This document shows, piece after piece, positions 8,699 through 18,507 of a stretch of 64,000 nt of DNA; position 1 is the first letter of the stretch; the number at the start of each line of letters is the position of its first letter. The stretch is taken from contig NZ_SACM01000001.1 in the NCBI RefSeq assembly GCF_004004565.1, positions 1,488,001 to 1,552,000 of the forward strand, in the 5' to 3' direction. This DNA comes from Inhella crocodyli. Its GTDB lineage: Bacteria > Pseudomonadota > Gammaproteobacteria > Burkholderiales > Burkholderiaceae_C. The translations under genes were made by a program, and so were the position numbers. The notes beneath the pieces were generated by a model that was given only the letters and a program-made list of their open reading frames with translations, was not told where the DNA came from and did no database searches.

Positions 8699-9036
8699 GA
8701 CAGCGGGTCGAACAGGAACACGCGCAGCTCCTGCGCACAGCGGCAGCCCGCGGCCAGGCGCGCGGCCCAGTCCAGGGCAGCGGCGCGGTCGGGCAACTCC
8801 AGCACGGCAAAGCCGCCGTCCAGCAGCGGGCGCTCGGGGTAGGGCCCAGGCGTCACCGCGCCATCGCCCGCCACGCGCACCGCGGGCACGCTGGCGTCGA
8901 TGCCGCCGGCAAACACGTACACCCCCGCGGCCTTCGCCGCCGCGATGACCGCGCGCGACGCGCGCCCCACGGCCTCCATCTCCTCAGGGGGCGCGACCAT
9001 GGCGGCGCTGGGGAAGGTGATCAGGTACTTGGCCAT
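8695..9036 (-). CDS. YciI / DGPF-domain protein
   Basis: 113 aa, a small ferredoxin-like alpha+beta fold. It starts MAKYLITFPS and contains VFAGGIDASVPAVRV, then the family-typical ERPLLDGGFAVLELPDRAAALDWAARLA. YciI-related (YCII/DGPF) proteins are small dimers of poorly defined enzymatic role, often linked to sigma factors or stress loci. Here it precedes a secreted hydrolase with a 4-nt overlap. No catalytic assignment is possible from sequence. Confidence 0.8.
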   Translation of the reverse strand: MAKYLITFPSAAMVAPPEEMEAVGRASRAVIAAAKAAGVYVFAGGIDASVPAVRVAGDGAVTPGPYPERPLLDGGFAVLELPDRAAALDWAARLAAGCRCAQELRVFLFDPLS

Positions 9037-9453
9037 GCGGGGCCTCGGGGGTGGAGAGGGGAACAGTCTCGCGCAGCGGGCAGGGTCATCAACGCGAGCC
9101 CATGGAAGCGAGGGCGGAGTGCGTGGGGCGCCCCTGCAACGCCAGTTTGGGCGTCAAGGTCAGGCTTGCAGCGGGTACTGCCGTTCGGCGACGGCAGTTT
9201 GACCGGCCGCTCTCGGCCAGAAGCGGTAACTTGCGAATGACGGCTCTCAGGTAGGCTGATCACCGTCGGCCCGACCTCGGCATGGCGCCCGTGCGGCTTA
9301 CAGGCCGATGTCCAACGGCGACATGATCTGCAACCCAGTCAGTGCTCCCGCATTGCCCTCTACAGCCTTGGCATGAGACCCAAGAGGTGACTCTTTCCGA
9401 TCCAGCCATTTAGTTGACCGTGCCCAGCACCACCAACCTTTGGAGCTACCGCC
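9037..9453. other. Gene-poor stretch upstream of the accessory lipoprotein
   Basis: About 417 bp without a convincing gene. Short open frames on the minus strand have no recognisable content. It contains a small inverted repeat (TGCCGT tcggcg ACGGCA near 9179-9196), followed by a GC-rich segment with GGCCGCTC/GGCCAGAAGCGG. The right part is less GC-rich than the flanks. It looks like decayed or inserted DNA bordering the lipoprotein pair that follows. Confidence 0.5.
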
Positions 9454-10323
9454 ATGCTGCTTGAATCCATCTGCACCAGGGCGCCCGCACGTCCACTTCG
9501 CCATTGGGCCTTGGGCTTGTTGGCCGCTGCGCTGATGCTCACCGGCTGCGAGAGCCAAGCGGACAACGACAAAGCGGCAACCGATGCCGCTTACCGCGAA
9601 AAGCTAGCCAAGGCGCAAGCCATCTTTGCGGAGCGATGCAAGTCGGCGGGAGTGGTCATTCACCGCACAGTAAAGGACGTCGAAGGCATTGAGCTCAAGA
9701 GGATTCGGCCGAAGCTGGAGTTTGGGGACAAGCGGTACTTCGACCCGATGTTCGAGGGAGCGGCGATGGCGGGGGAGCAAGGCGGTGTGGACTACATCAA
9801 GCAGTTTTTGATGTACGAGTTTCGATCACCTGACAGACCGACTTCGCGTGGGTCCTTAGGGCCCATGACGCTAGAGGCCCGTCGGACACGACCGGATGCC
9901 CGAAAGGGCTATGCATTCATCGAGTACGTTGATGCCAAGGATCAGAAGCGCCATCGGTGCAGACCTGACTGGTCGCTGAACCACCCCAACTGGATAGAAG
10001 GGCAGTTGAAGTGCGAGCAAGTCACCGAGACCAATGCTCGATATGCGCTGGATTATGAAAACCTGGTCGATTCAGGCGACCGGGCGCACTGGGTAGCAGG
10101 AACCAAGCTACGCGTCATCGAGCGGCAATCTGGCGAAACCGTCGCCGAGTTGACGCGATTTGTCATCGATCCCGGCTTCGGGGTGAGCACAACCGGTCGC
10201 TGGCCTTGGTCGCACGCAGCAAGCGCAGCTAGCAACGTCTGTCCTTCTGACGCCACCAGATTGCTGGGCCACGAAAGCCGCTACTTCGTGGACTCCGTAC
10301 TGATTCCAAAGCAGGGAGATTGA
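9454..10323 (+). CDS. Putative lipoprotein of unknown function
   Basis: 289 aa. A lipoprotein signal ends at LMLTGC, giving a lipidated Cys at about residue 32. The mature part is charged, with several Cys residues (FAERCKSAG, HRCRPDW, LKCEQV, ASNVCPS) that could pair in the periplasm. No family was recognised. Base composition and codon use are visibly less GC-biased than the flanking nor/nap genes (codons such as AAA, GAA, TAT and GAT are common), suggesting separate acquisition. A short reading frame with an internal stop starts 3 nt after it and was probably its operon partner. An effector/immunity-like or surface role is possible but there is no direct evidence. Confidence 0.65.
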   Translation: MLLESICTRAPARPLRHWALGLLAAALMLTGCESQADNDKAATDAAYREKLAKAQAIFAERCKSAGVVIHRTVKDVEGIELKRIRPKLEFGDKRYFDPMFEGAAMAGEQGGVDYIKQFLMYEFRSPDRPTSRGSLGPMTLEARRTRPDARKGYAFIEYVDAKDQKRHRCRPDWSLNHPNWIEGQLKCEQVTETNARYALDYENLVDSGDRAHWVAGTKLRVIERQSGETVAELTRFVIDPGFGVSTTGRWPWSHAASAASNVCPSDATRLLGHESRYFVDSVLIPKQGD

Positions 10324-10325
10324 TC

Positions 10326-10568
10326 ATGAGCCAACCCACACCGCGAGATCTTCAGACCTCAACGCTGCTCCAGATCGCAGCCGAATAGTTTCTGAACGAC
10401 ACAACCAGAAATGACGGAACCAAGCCTCCAAGTGGTCCAGAGGACTATCCCCTCACCGTCAAGATGCACACCGACGGCAACGGCCAATACAGCCGCATGA
10501 CCGATGTCGCCGAGACGGCCATTCGCAGCAATGGGTCGCGATTTGCCGTCCGCTGCATATTGGGTTGA
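10326..10568 (+). pseudogene. Small partner ORF interrupted by an in-frame amber codon
   Basis: Reading from ATG at 10326 gives 20 codons, then TAG at 10386-10388, then an uninterrupted 59 codons in the same frame to TGA at 10566. The downstream part (FLNDTTRN, then DYPLTVKMHTDGNGQYSRM) has normal amino-acid content, so the full product would be about 80 aa with Tyr or Gln a likely original residue at the stop. It begins 3 nt after the lipoprotein stop, implying an operon. Alternatives are sequencing error, suppression, or re-initiation at a later ATG. No family was recognised. Confidence 0.5.
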
Positions 10569-10748
10569 GCGACAGCTCTGGGGTAGTTCGCTGGGGACTG
10601 CCCAACGACCTCCTTGGGTCGAGTGCAGCTGCTGATCAGATTGGATGGACGGCCTGCTCACCGCCTGCACCGGACCCAGCACCCACCCAGCCCCAACCCC
10701 ACGGGCGGTGGCCTGCCGTCACAAGATCCCACCGCCCCTTGCCTGCCG

Positions 10749-11291
10749 ATGCCCGCCGCCTTCCTTCGCGACCTCCTCGCCCACGCCCCCAACGCCGCCC
10801 TGCTGGCGCGCTGGCCGGCGCTGGGCTTGCCCCACGCGTGGCTGGTGGCTGGCTGCCTGTTCCAGCCGGTGTGGAACCGGCAGGCGGGGCGGCCGGCGGG
10901 GGAAGGGGTCCGCGACCACGACCTCTTCTACTTCGACCCCAGCGACCTGAGCGAGGCCGGTGAGCGGGCCGCGCAAGCGCGGGCGGATGCGCTGTGTGCC
11001 GACCTCGGGATCACCGTGGAGGTGGCCAACCAGGCCCGCGTGCACCTTTGGTACGAGGCGCATTTCGGGCGTCCCTGCCCGGAGTTGCAATCGGCCGAGG
11101 ACGGCATTCGCCGCTTTTTGGTGCTGGAAACCTGTGTGGGCGTGCGCCCCGGGGCATGCCATGCGCCCTATGGGCTGGACGGCTTGGCGGCCGGCACGCT
11201 GACGCCCAACCCGCTCACGCCCTACCCCGAGCTGTTCGCGGCCAAGACCGACAGCTACCTGCGACGCTGGCCGCACCTGCGACGAACCTGA
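10749..11291 (+). CDS. Nucleotidyltransferase family protein (DUF925/NTP_transf_6-like)
   Basis: 180 aa. The segment WLVAGCLFQPVWN followed by GVRDHDLFYFDPSDLS carries the D-x-D metal-binding pair of the minimal nucleotidyltransferase fold, and HLWYEAHFG plus ESAEDGI-like segments match the DUF925 family. Members are uncharacterised; they resemble MNT-type nucleotidyltransferases. The start at 10749 removes a Pro-rich, poorly conserved upstream extension. It is followed closely by a strong hairpin terminator shared with norB on the other strand. Function is unknown. Confidence 0.8.
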   Translation: MPAAFLRDLLAHAPNAALLARWPALGLPHAWLVAGCLFQPVWNRQAGRPAGEGVRDHDLFYFDPSDLSEAGERAAQARADALCADLGITVEVANQARVHLWYEAHFGRPCPELQSAEDGIRRFLVLETCVGVRPGACHAPYGLDGLAAGTLTPNPLTPYPELFAAKTDSYLRRWPHLRRT

Positions 11292-11298
11292 AACGAAA

Positions 11299-11322
11299 AA
11301 GGCCGCCCTCAAGGGCGGCCTT
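11299..11322. terminator. Bidirectional intrinsic terminator between the DUF925 gene and norB
   Basis: GGCCGCCC and GGGCGGCC pair around a TCAA loop, flanked by AA and TT on each side. A-rich sequence precedes it (GAAACGAAAAA) and TTGTCTT follows. The convergent genes end at 11291 and 11343, so it can serve both. Confidence 0.85.
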
Positions 11323-11342
11323 GTCTTGTGGGTGAAACCGGA

Positions 11343-13197
<1,855 letters not shown>

Positions 13198-13230
13198 GGG
13201 GTGCCTCTTGGGGGTTTCTGAGTGACCCGA

Positions 13231-13272
13231 AGGCTAGGGATGCCCGGCCGCGCCGTCCTTGAAGCGGTTCAA
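13231..13272 (-). promoter_or_regulatory. DNR/FNR-type box and -10 for norCB
   Basis: TTGAAGCGGTTCAA (13259-13272, centre 13265.5) has perfect 7-bp arms counting the flanking CC/GG. The hexamer TAGCCT (13236-13231) is centred 32 bp downstream. The predicted start is near 13224, 27 nt before the norC ATG. Confidence 0.8.
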
Positions 13273-13292
13273 GGAAAAAGAAAGCGCCGCAC

Positions 13293-13334
13293 TTGATCCC
13301 GATGAAGGCAAGGGCTTCGCCGCTGCGCGATGCT
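13293..13334 (+). promoter_or_regulatory. Candidate second DNR/FNR-type box for the DUF411 gene
   Basis: TTGATCCCGATGAA (13293-13306) matches TTGAT-N4-ATCAA at nine of ten arm positions. At the class II spacing lies GATGCT (13329-13334), a weak -10. The predicted start is near 13341, about 19 nt before the DUF411 ATG. It is weaker than the norC box. Confidence 0.5.
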
Positions 13335-13359
13335 GTGGCCCTTCATGAAGGAGCCCGCC

Positions 13360-13833
13360 ATGACGCCCCCGCGCCGCCACTTTCTGCAACAAGCCCTGGC
13401 CGCCAGCAGCCTGCTGCCTGGCCTGTTGCACGCCCAAGCCCGCGCGCCCCTGCCGCCGGTGACGGTGTGGAAGGACCCGAGCTGCGGCTGTTGCAAGGAC
13501 TGGATCGTGCACATGGAGGCCGCCGGCTTCGCGGTGAAGGCCCTGGACGAAAGCCCCAACGCCGCCCGCGCCCGCCTCAAGGTGCCCCGCGCACTGGGCT
13601 CGTGCCACACGGCGGAGGTGGGCGGCTACGCCATCGAAGGCCACGTGCCGGCCGCCGACGTCAAGCGCCTGCTGCGCGAGCGCCCCACCCAGGCCATCGG
13701 CCTGACCGTGCCCGGCATGGTGGTGGGCAGCCCGGGCATGGACGGCCCGGTCTACCAAGGCCGCCAGCAGCCCTACGAGGTGCTGCTCATCACGGCCGAC
13801 GGCCGCACGCGCGTGTTCGCCAAGTACGGCTGA
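13360..13833 (+). CDS. DUF411 metal-binding protein with Tat-like signal
   Basis: 157 aa. The N-terminus RRHFLQQALAASSLLPGLLHA is a twin-Arg/Sec export signal. The mature domain begins VTVWKDPSCGCCKDW, with the CGCC metal site at residues 42-45, followed by LGSCHTAEVGGYAIEGHVPA, typical of DUF411. The family is periplasmic and often found with copper-handling or denitrification genes, so copper or other metal delivery is plausible. The start at 13360 was chosen over an ATG at 13330 because AAGGAG precedes it and the signal peptide begins there. It is divergent from norCB and may share control with it. Confidence 0.82.
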   Translation: MTPPRRHFLQQALAASSLLPGLLHAQARAPLPPVTVWKDPSCGCCKDWIVHMEAAGFAVKALDESPNAARARLKVPRALGSCHTAEVGGYAIEGHVPAADVKRLLRERPTQAIGLTVPGMVVGSPGMDGPVYQGRQQPYEVLLITADGRTRVFAKYG

Positions 13834-13847
13834 GTGCGGCTCAGCCG
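13827..13847. terminator. Hairpin containing the stop codons of two convergent genes
   Basis: CGGCTGAG and CTCAGCCG pair around a TGCGG loop. The TGA of the DUF411 gene is in one arm and the stop of nrdJ in the other; the genes end 7 bp apart. There is no T-tract, so it is a weak intrinsic terminator at best, but it can act on both strands. Confidence 0.5.
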
Positions 13848-16732
13848 CAGGCCCCCACGTGCCCGCAGGCGGTGCAGAAGTCGCAGCCGTCTTTGTGGAT
13901 CAAGGTGGCGTTGCCGCATTCCGGGCAGGGGCGGCCGGCCTGCAGGGCCAGGCCCGGCGCCGACCCGGGGGGTTGCGGCGCGGGGGCTTGCATCACGCCC
14001 ATGTCGCGCACGGGGTGGCCGGCTTCGTCCAGCACGCCCAGCTGGGCGTAGCGGTGGATGACCAAGCGGGCCACGTAGGCCACGGTGCTGGGCCAGGTGC
14101 GCTGGCGGCGCGGGCCTTGCAGGCAGGGCTCGAAGGCCATGAAGTCGCCCAGGGGCTCGGCGTAGTTCAAGAGCTTGCGCAGCTTCATGCCGATCCAGGC
14201 GGGGTCGACCACGCGCATGTCCAGGCTCAGCACGCGGGCCAGGCCGTCCAGGGCCTTGGGGTAGCGGCCCGAGAGCGCCATGGCGCAGGGCCGGGTGTGC
14301 ACGCTGCCATCGGGGCTGCTCAGCGCCACTTCCTTCAGCGTGAGCGTGAAGTCTTCGTGGGTGGCGGGGTTCACCACGTCCACCGCCCAGGCCAGCGTGC
14401 CCTCGAAGCCGGTTTGCGGCTCGTGCCGGCTGAAGAGCGCGTCCAGCACGGGCGTGGGCGCGCCTTCGGGCGCGGGCAGGGTGCCAAGCTGTTCGCAGCG
14501 CCACTGCAGCAGCGCGGCCAGCGCGGCCACCACGCCGGGAAAGCGGCGGGGCTGGCCGTGCGGCGGGAAGGGCAGCTCGAAGGCGTGCTCTTCGGCCACG
14601 GTGGCCAGCTGCGCCAGCTTGAGCTGCAGCCAGCCGGTGTCGTCGGCGCGCAGGTCCATCGACAAGGTCTTGGCCAGCGCGCCCAGGCCGCGCAGGCCCT
14701 CGTGCTGCTCGGCGCCGTTGACCCAGACCTCGAAGGGGCGCGGCCGGCCCGCCTCCGCCAACTCACCCACAAAGAGCGCGAAATCGCCCTGCGGGTGGCG
14801 CACCATGAAGGTCCATGCCGGGTTGCCGCCCGGCAGCTCGGGCCGGCCGGGCCAGCGCAGCGAGGCCAGCACCGGCGCGCGCGGCGGCTGCAGGGCCAGG
14901 CGCTGGTTGGGGTCGCTGGGGCCATGGGCCGATGCGGTCGTCACTGGCGGGGCGGCGGGCGTGGTGGACAGCACCGAGCCCAGCACGGCGTTGGGCCGGT
15001 AGGTGGCCAGGCCCTTGAGGCCGAGCTGCCAGGCCTGGCGGTACAGGTCGCGGAAGGCCTCGAAGGGGTAGTCGGCCGGCACGTTCACCGTCTTGCTGAT
15101 GGCGGTGTCGATGTAGGGCGCGACAGCGCCCACCATGGCGGCGTGCGACTCGGCGCTCATCTCCAGCGCGCTCACGAAGGCCGGCGGCAGCGGCGCATTG
15201 GGCCCGTGCTGGTGGCGGAACAGGCGGTAGGCGTGGTCCTCCACCGCGTACTCCTTGGTCGTGCCATCGGCCTGGCGCTTCTTGCGCTGGTAGGTCCAGC
15301 TGAAGGCGGGTTCGATGCCGTTGCTGGCGTTGTCGCAAAAGGCCAGGCTGATGGTGCCGGTGGGCGCAATGGCCAGCAGGTGCGAGTTGCGCAGGCCGTG
15401 CTGGCGGATGCGGTCCTTCAGGCCGGTGGGCAGGCGCGACGCGAAGCGCCCGCCGCTCAAGAACAGGTCGGCGTTGAACATCGGGAAGGCGCCGCGCTCC
15501 TGCGCCAGGTCCACCGAGGCGCCGTAGGCCGCATCGCGCATCAACGCGCTGATGCGCGCGGCTTGGGCGCGGGCCTCGGGGGTGTCGTAGCGCAGGCCCA
15601 GCATCACGAGTGCGTCGCCCAGGCCGGTGAAGCCCAGCCCCACACGGCGCTTGGCCTGGGCCTCGGCGGCCTGCTGGGGCAGGGGCCACAGGGTGAGGTC
15701 CAGCACGTTGTCGAGCATGCGCACGGCGGTCGGGATCAAGGCCGCAAAGGCCGCCTCGTCGAACCGGGCTTCGGGCGTGAAGGGCGCACGCACGAAGCGC
15801 GTCAGGTCGATGGAGCCCAGGCAGCAGCAGCCGTAGGGCGGCAGCGGCTCTTCGGCACAGGGGTTGGTGGCGGTGATGGTCTCGCAGTAGCTGAGGTTGT
15901 TGTCGCGGTTGATGCTGTCCAAGAACAGCACGCCGGGCTCGGCGTGGTCGTAGGTGCAGCGCACGATCTGGTCCCACAGGGCGCGGGCGCCGAGGCGGCG
16001 GTAGACCCACTGGCCGTCGTCGCGCCGGTAGGCGCCGTCGGCCTTGAGCGCCGCGCCCGGCTCGGCCGCGTGAACGAGCTCGATCTCGCCGTCGGCCTCC
16101 ACGGCGGCCATGAACGCGTCGGTCACGCCGACGCTGAGGTTGAAATTGCGCAGCTCGCCACCGTCCTTGGCGTGCACGAAGGCCTCGATGTCGGGGTGGT
16201 CGCAGCGCAGCACGCCCATCTGCGCGCCACGGCGCGCGCCGGCGCTTTCCACGGTCTCGCAACTGCGGTCGAAGACCTTGAGGTAGCTGACCGGGCCGCT
16301 GGCGCTGCTTTGCGTGCTGGCCACCCAGGCCCCGGCGGGGCGGATGCGCGAGAAGTCGTAGCCCACGCCGCCACCCCGGCGCATGGTCTCCGCGGCCTCG
16401 GCCAGCGCCGTGTAAATGCCCGGGAAGCCGTCTTCGGGGGTGCTGATGCTGTCGCCGATGGGCTGCACGAAGCAGTTCACCAGCGTGGCCTGCAGGCCGG
16501 CGCCGGCGGCCGACTGCACGCGCCCGGCGGGGATGAAGCCTTGGTGCAAGGCCGCCTCAAAGCGCTGCGCCCAGGTGCCGCGCTGCTCTGGCGCTTCCGC
16601 CTGGGCCAAGGCCAGCGCCACGCGGCGCTGCACCGCCTCGGCGCTGTCTTCGTCGCCCTTGGCGTACTTTTCCAGCAGCACCTCGCGGCTGATGGCTTGG
16701 GGCGGGAGTTCGAGCGACAGGGTGGCGTTCAT
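13841..16732 (-). CDS. nrdJ: Adenosylcobalamin-dependent (class II) ribonucleotide reductase
   Basis: 963 aa. The N-terminal part shows class II reductase features: GRVQSAAGAGLQATLVNCFVQP, GGGVGYDFSRIRPAGA, RRGAQMGVLRCDHPDI and NPCAEEPLPPYGCCCLGSIDLTRFV, with conserved active-site Cys, Asn and Glu. The C-terminus ends in a zinc-ribbon-like Cys set (CPECGN and CDFCTACGH). The enzyme reduces ribonucleotides to deoxyribonucleotides with or without oxygen, using B12 as radical source. It lies in the denitrification cluster with a TTGA-N6-TCAA box upstream, fitting induction at low oxygen. The ATG at 16732 has only a weak ribosome binding site. No cobalamin riboswitch was seen in the short upstream region. 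Confidence 0.94.
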   Translation of the reverse strand: MNATLSLELPPQAISREVLLEKYAKGDEDSAEAVQRRVALALAQAEAPEQRGTWAQRFEAALHQGFIPAGRVQSAAGAGLQATLVNCFVQPIGDSISTPEDGFPGIYTALAEAAETMRRGGGVGYDFSRIRPAGAWVASTQSSASGPVSYLKVFDRSCETVESAGARRGAQMGVLRCDHPDIEAFVHAKDGGELRNFNLSVGVTDAFMAAVEADGEIELVHAAEPGAALKADGAYRRDDGQWVYRRLGARALWDQIVRCTYDHAEPGVLFLDSINRDNNLSYCETITATNPCAEEPLPPYGCCCLGSIDLTRFVRAPFTPEARFDEAAFAALIPTAVRMLDNVLDLTLWPLPQQAAEAQAKRRVGLGFTGLGDALVMLGLRYDTPEARAQAARISALMRDAAYGASVDLAQERGAFPMFNADLFLSGGRFASRLPTGLKDRIRQHGLRNSHLLAIAPTGTISLAFCDNASNGIEPAFSWTYQRKKRQADGTTKEYAVEDHAYRLFRHQHGPNAPLPPAFVSALEMSAESHAAMVGAVAPYIDTAISKTVNVPADYPFEAFRDLYRQAWQLGLKGLATYRPNAVLGSVLSTTPAAPPVTTASAHGPSDPNQRLALQPPRAPVLASLRWPGRPELPGGNPAWTFMVRHPQGDFALFVGELAEAGRPRPFEVWVNGAEQHEGLRGLGALAKTLSMDLRADDTGWLQLKLAQLATVAEEHAFELPFPPHGQPRRFPGVVAALAALLQWRCEQLGTLPAPEGAPTPVLDALFSRHEPQTGFEGTLAWAVDVVNPATHEDFTLTLKEVALSSPDGSVHTRPCAMALSGRYPKALDGLARVLSLDMRVVDPAWIGMKLRKLLNYAEPLGDFMAFEPCLQGPRRQRTWPSTVAYVARLVIHRYAQLGVLDEAGHPVRDMGVMQAPAPQPPGSAPGLALQAGRPCPECGNATLIHKDGCDFCTACGHVGACG

Positions 16733-16774
16733 GGCTAGATGTAGGGGGTGATGTGCCGACTTGGCACTACATCC

Positions 16775-16816
16775 AGTGTTGGACGCTGCGGCGCCGAAAT
16801 CCTTGAATCAGATCAA
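16775..16816 (-). promoter_or_regulatory. DNR/FNR-type box and -10 for nrdJ
   Basis: TTGAATCAGATCAA (16803-16816, centre 16809.5) has AACACT (16780-16775) at the class II distance. The predicted start is near 16768, giving a leader of about 36 nt before nrdJ. The box lies between the stop of the DUF2249 gene and nrdJ. Confidence 0.75.
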
Positions 16817-16843
16817 CCCGCCACCAAAGCGGCGGGCAAACGC

Positions 16844-17128
16844 TCAGCAGCCGCCGGCGCGTGCGCCCCCGCAGGCGCAGGCACAGGCGGCGCAGCCCAA
16901 GGCCTCGGACGTCTTGCGCAGGGCCACGCGCCATTCGCCGGGGGCGGCCTCCAGGCGGTCCCACTCGAACACGCCGCTGCGGGCCGCCTGCAGCAGGTGG
17001 TGGAGGGATTGCAGTTCGCGGTCGTCGCACAACTCCAGGTGCTCGCCCACGGTCAGGCCGTCCAAGGCGGCGAACACGGGGCGGTGGCGCTCGCGCAGCG
17101 GCGCGCTTCGAAGGTCGAGAACGGTCAT
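16844..17128 (-). CDS. DUF2249 domain protein
   Basis: 94 aa. It begins TVLDLRSAPLRERHRPVFAALDGL with the DLR motif and EHLELCDDREL, typical of DUF2249, and ends with a Cys-rich tail (CAACACACGG, then a final Cys). Such proteins are common beside nor and nnrS genes and are thought to take part in iron, heme or redox handling, without an established activity. GGAGA precedes the ATG at 17128. It follows nnrS by 64 bp on the same strand and is probably the last gene of that operon. The terminal Cys cluster is unusual and may bind metal. Confidence 0.8.
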   Translation of the reverse strand: MTVLDLRSAPLRERHRPVFAALDGLTVGEHLELCDDRELQSLHHLLQAARSGVFEWDRLEAAPGEWRVALRKTSEALGCAACACACGGARAGGC

Positions 17129-17192
17129 GGCAGGTCTCCGGCGTGGGGTGCCGCAGGCTAGGGCCGGGGGCCCACCGCCGCTTTGCGCCACG

Positions 17193-18491
17193 TCAACCCG
17201 GGCGCCCGTCCACGCGGGGGCGGCCCAGCCAAGCGCCATGGCGCCCGGCCCAGGCCAGCGTGACGACGGCCCAACCCAGCGCGGCGGCCAGGGTGAGCGC
17301 CCCACCCATGGCCGGCCAGAGCGCGGCCAGCACGCGCGCCACGGCCGTGCCTTGCAGCAGACCGTACAGGCCCCAGGCCAGCGCGTCCACCGCCAGCGGG
17401 CGGCCGCTGTGCCCGGCCGACACGCGGGTGATCATCGCGATCAGGGTGCAGCCCAGGTAGCCCACGGTCAGGGCGTGCAAGGGCGCCAGCCCCAGGCCGG
17501 GCAGGCCCAAGGCCTGCAGGCCGTTGGACGCAGCGGCCAGGCCCAGGGCCAGGCCCAGCCAGACGAAGCCGCCGTGCAGCATGGCCAGCAACCGCAAGGC
17601 CTTGCCACGCAGGCTGTGCAACAGGCCCCAGCGCACGGCCAGCCACAGCATCAGGCCCGAGGCCGCCGCCTGCAGGCCGGCCGCGGCCGCCAACAAGGGC
17701 GCGGGCCATCCCCCCCACAAGGCGTCGGCCATCGCGACCAGGGCGCTGGCCGCCAAGGCCCCCCCCATGGCGCTGAGCAACCAGTGGGGCCGCCAGGCCT
17801 CCAGCTGCGGCAACACCGAGGCGCTGAAGAAGGGCAGCATGCGGTGCGACACCACGGCAAAGGTGGGCGCCAAGAAGCCCCACAGCGCCAGCTGCACGGC
17901 CGCGCGCGCCAAGTCGGGCGCGTCCAAGGCCCAGGCGGCGGCCAGGCCGGCCCAGGCCAGCAGGCCGAAGCAGCCGGCCCCCAGCACCGCCTGGGCGTGC
18001 ACCCGGTCGGGCACGCGGCTGTCGCGCACCAAGTGCGCGAAGCGCCACAACACCTTGGCCCAACCCGAGGCCTGCAGCCCCAGACCGAGCGCTGCCAGCG
18101 GCCCGTGCACGTGCACGCCCAACAAGGTCAAGGCGCCACCGCCCACCATGGCCAGCACCGGCCGCAGCAAGACGGCGGCTGGCACCTCCGGCTGCCCCAA
18201 CCAGCGCGGTCCGGCGGTGAACAAGAAGCCCACGATGAACAGGGGCATGAAGGCCAGCGACAGCAGCGCGCCGTGGGCCAACAGGGGCGCCACGGCCCAA
18301 GGCCAGGCCCAGCCCTGCGCGCGTGCCGTCAGGGCCAGCGCCCACCACAGCCCGGTCAGGGCCATGGCGCAAGCCCCGGCAAAGAAGGCCAAGCGGTGAG
18401 GCGCGCTGAGCAGGCGCGTCCAATGCCAGCGCCCGCCCTGGGCGCGAGGCTCGGGCGGCGGGGCGGCGGGTTGCAGGTGCATCACGCTCAT
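17193..18491 (-). CDS. nnrS: NnrS family membrane protein
   Basis: 432 aa, about 12 hydrophobic segments. NnrS features include PHRLAFFAGACAMAL near the N-terminus, AFMPLFIVGFLFTAGPRWLG, VVSHRMLPFFSASVLP and HALTVGYLGCTLIAMITRVSAGHSGRPL. NnrS is a heme- and copper-containing membrane protein that protects against NO or nitrosative stress and is activated by NnrR/DNR regulators. It lies 16 bp after a nitronate monooxygenase-like gene and before DUF2249 on the same strand. A DNR-type box upstream of the first gene would control all three. Confidence 0.9.
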   Translation of the reverse strand: MSVMHLQPAAPPPEPRAQGGRWHWTRLLSAPHRLAFFAGACAMALTGLWWALALTARAQGWAWPWAVAPLLAHGALLSLAFMPLFIVGFLFTAGPRWLGQPEVPAAVLLRPVLAMVGGGALTLLGVHVHGPLAALGLGLQASGWAKVLWRFAHLVRDSRVPDRVHAQAVLGAGCFGLLAWAGLAAAWALDAPDLARAAVQLALWGFLAPTFAVVSHRMLPFFSASVLPQLEAWRPHWLLSAMGGALAASALVAMADALWGGWPAPLLAAAAGLQAAASGLMLWLAVRWGLLHSLRGKALRLLAMLHGGFVWLGLALGLAAASNGLQALGLPGLGLAPLHALTVGYLGCTLIAMITRVSAGHSGRPLAVDALAWGLYGLLQGTAVARVLAALWPAMGGALTLAAALGWAVVTLAWAGRHGAWLGRPRVDGRPG

Positions 18492-18507
18492 GGCCAGATC
18501 CAGCGCT

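Noticed and set aside
9298-9558. Minus-strand 86-codon frame overlapping the lipoprotein start
   Set aside because: It overlaps the lipoprotein signal region and has no ribosome binding site or domain.
13859-16738. Long plus-strand open frame (959 codons) opposite nrdJ
   Set aside because: It is antisense to a well-conserved nrdJ, and its translation is Gly/Ala/Gln/Arg-rich without motifs, as expected from high-GC mirror frames.
16733-16843. Cobalamin riboswitch upstream of nrdJ
   Set aside because: The gap is about 110 bp and holds the TTGA box; no B12-box-like sequence or room for the fold was seen.
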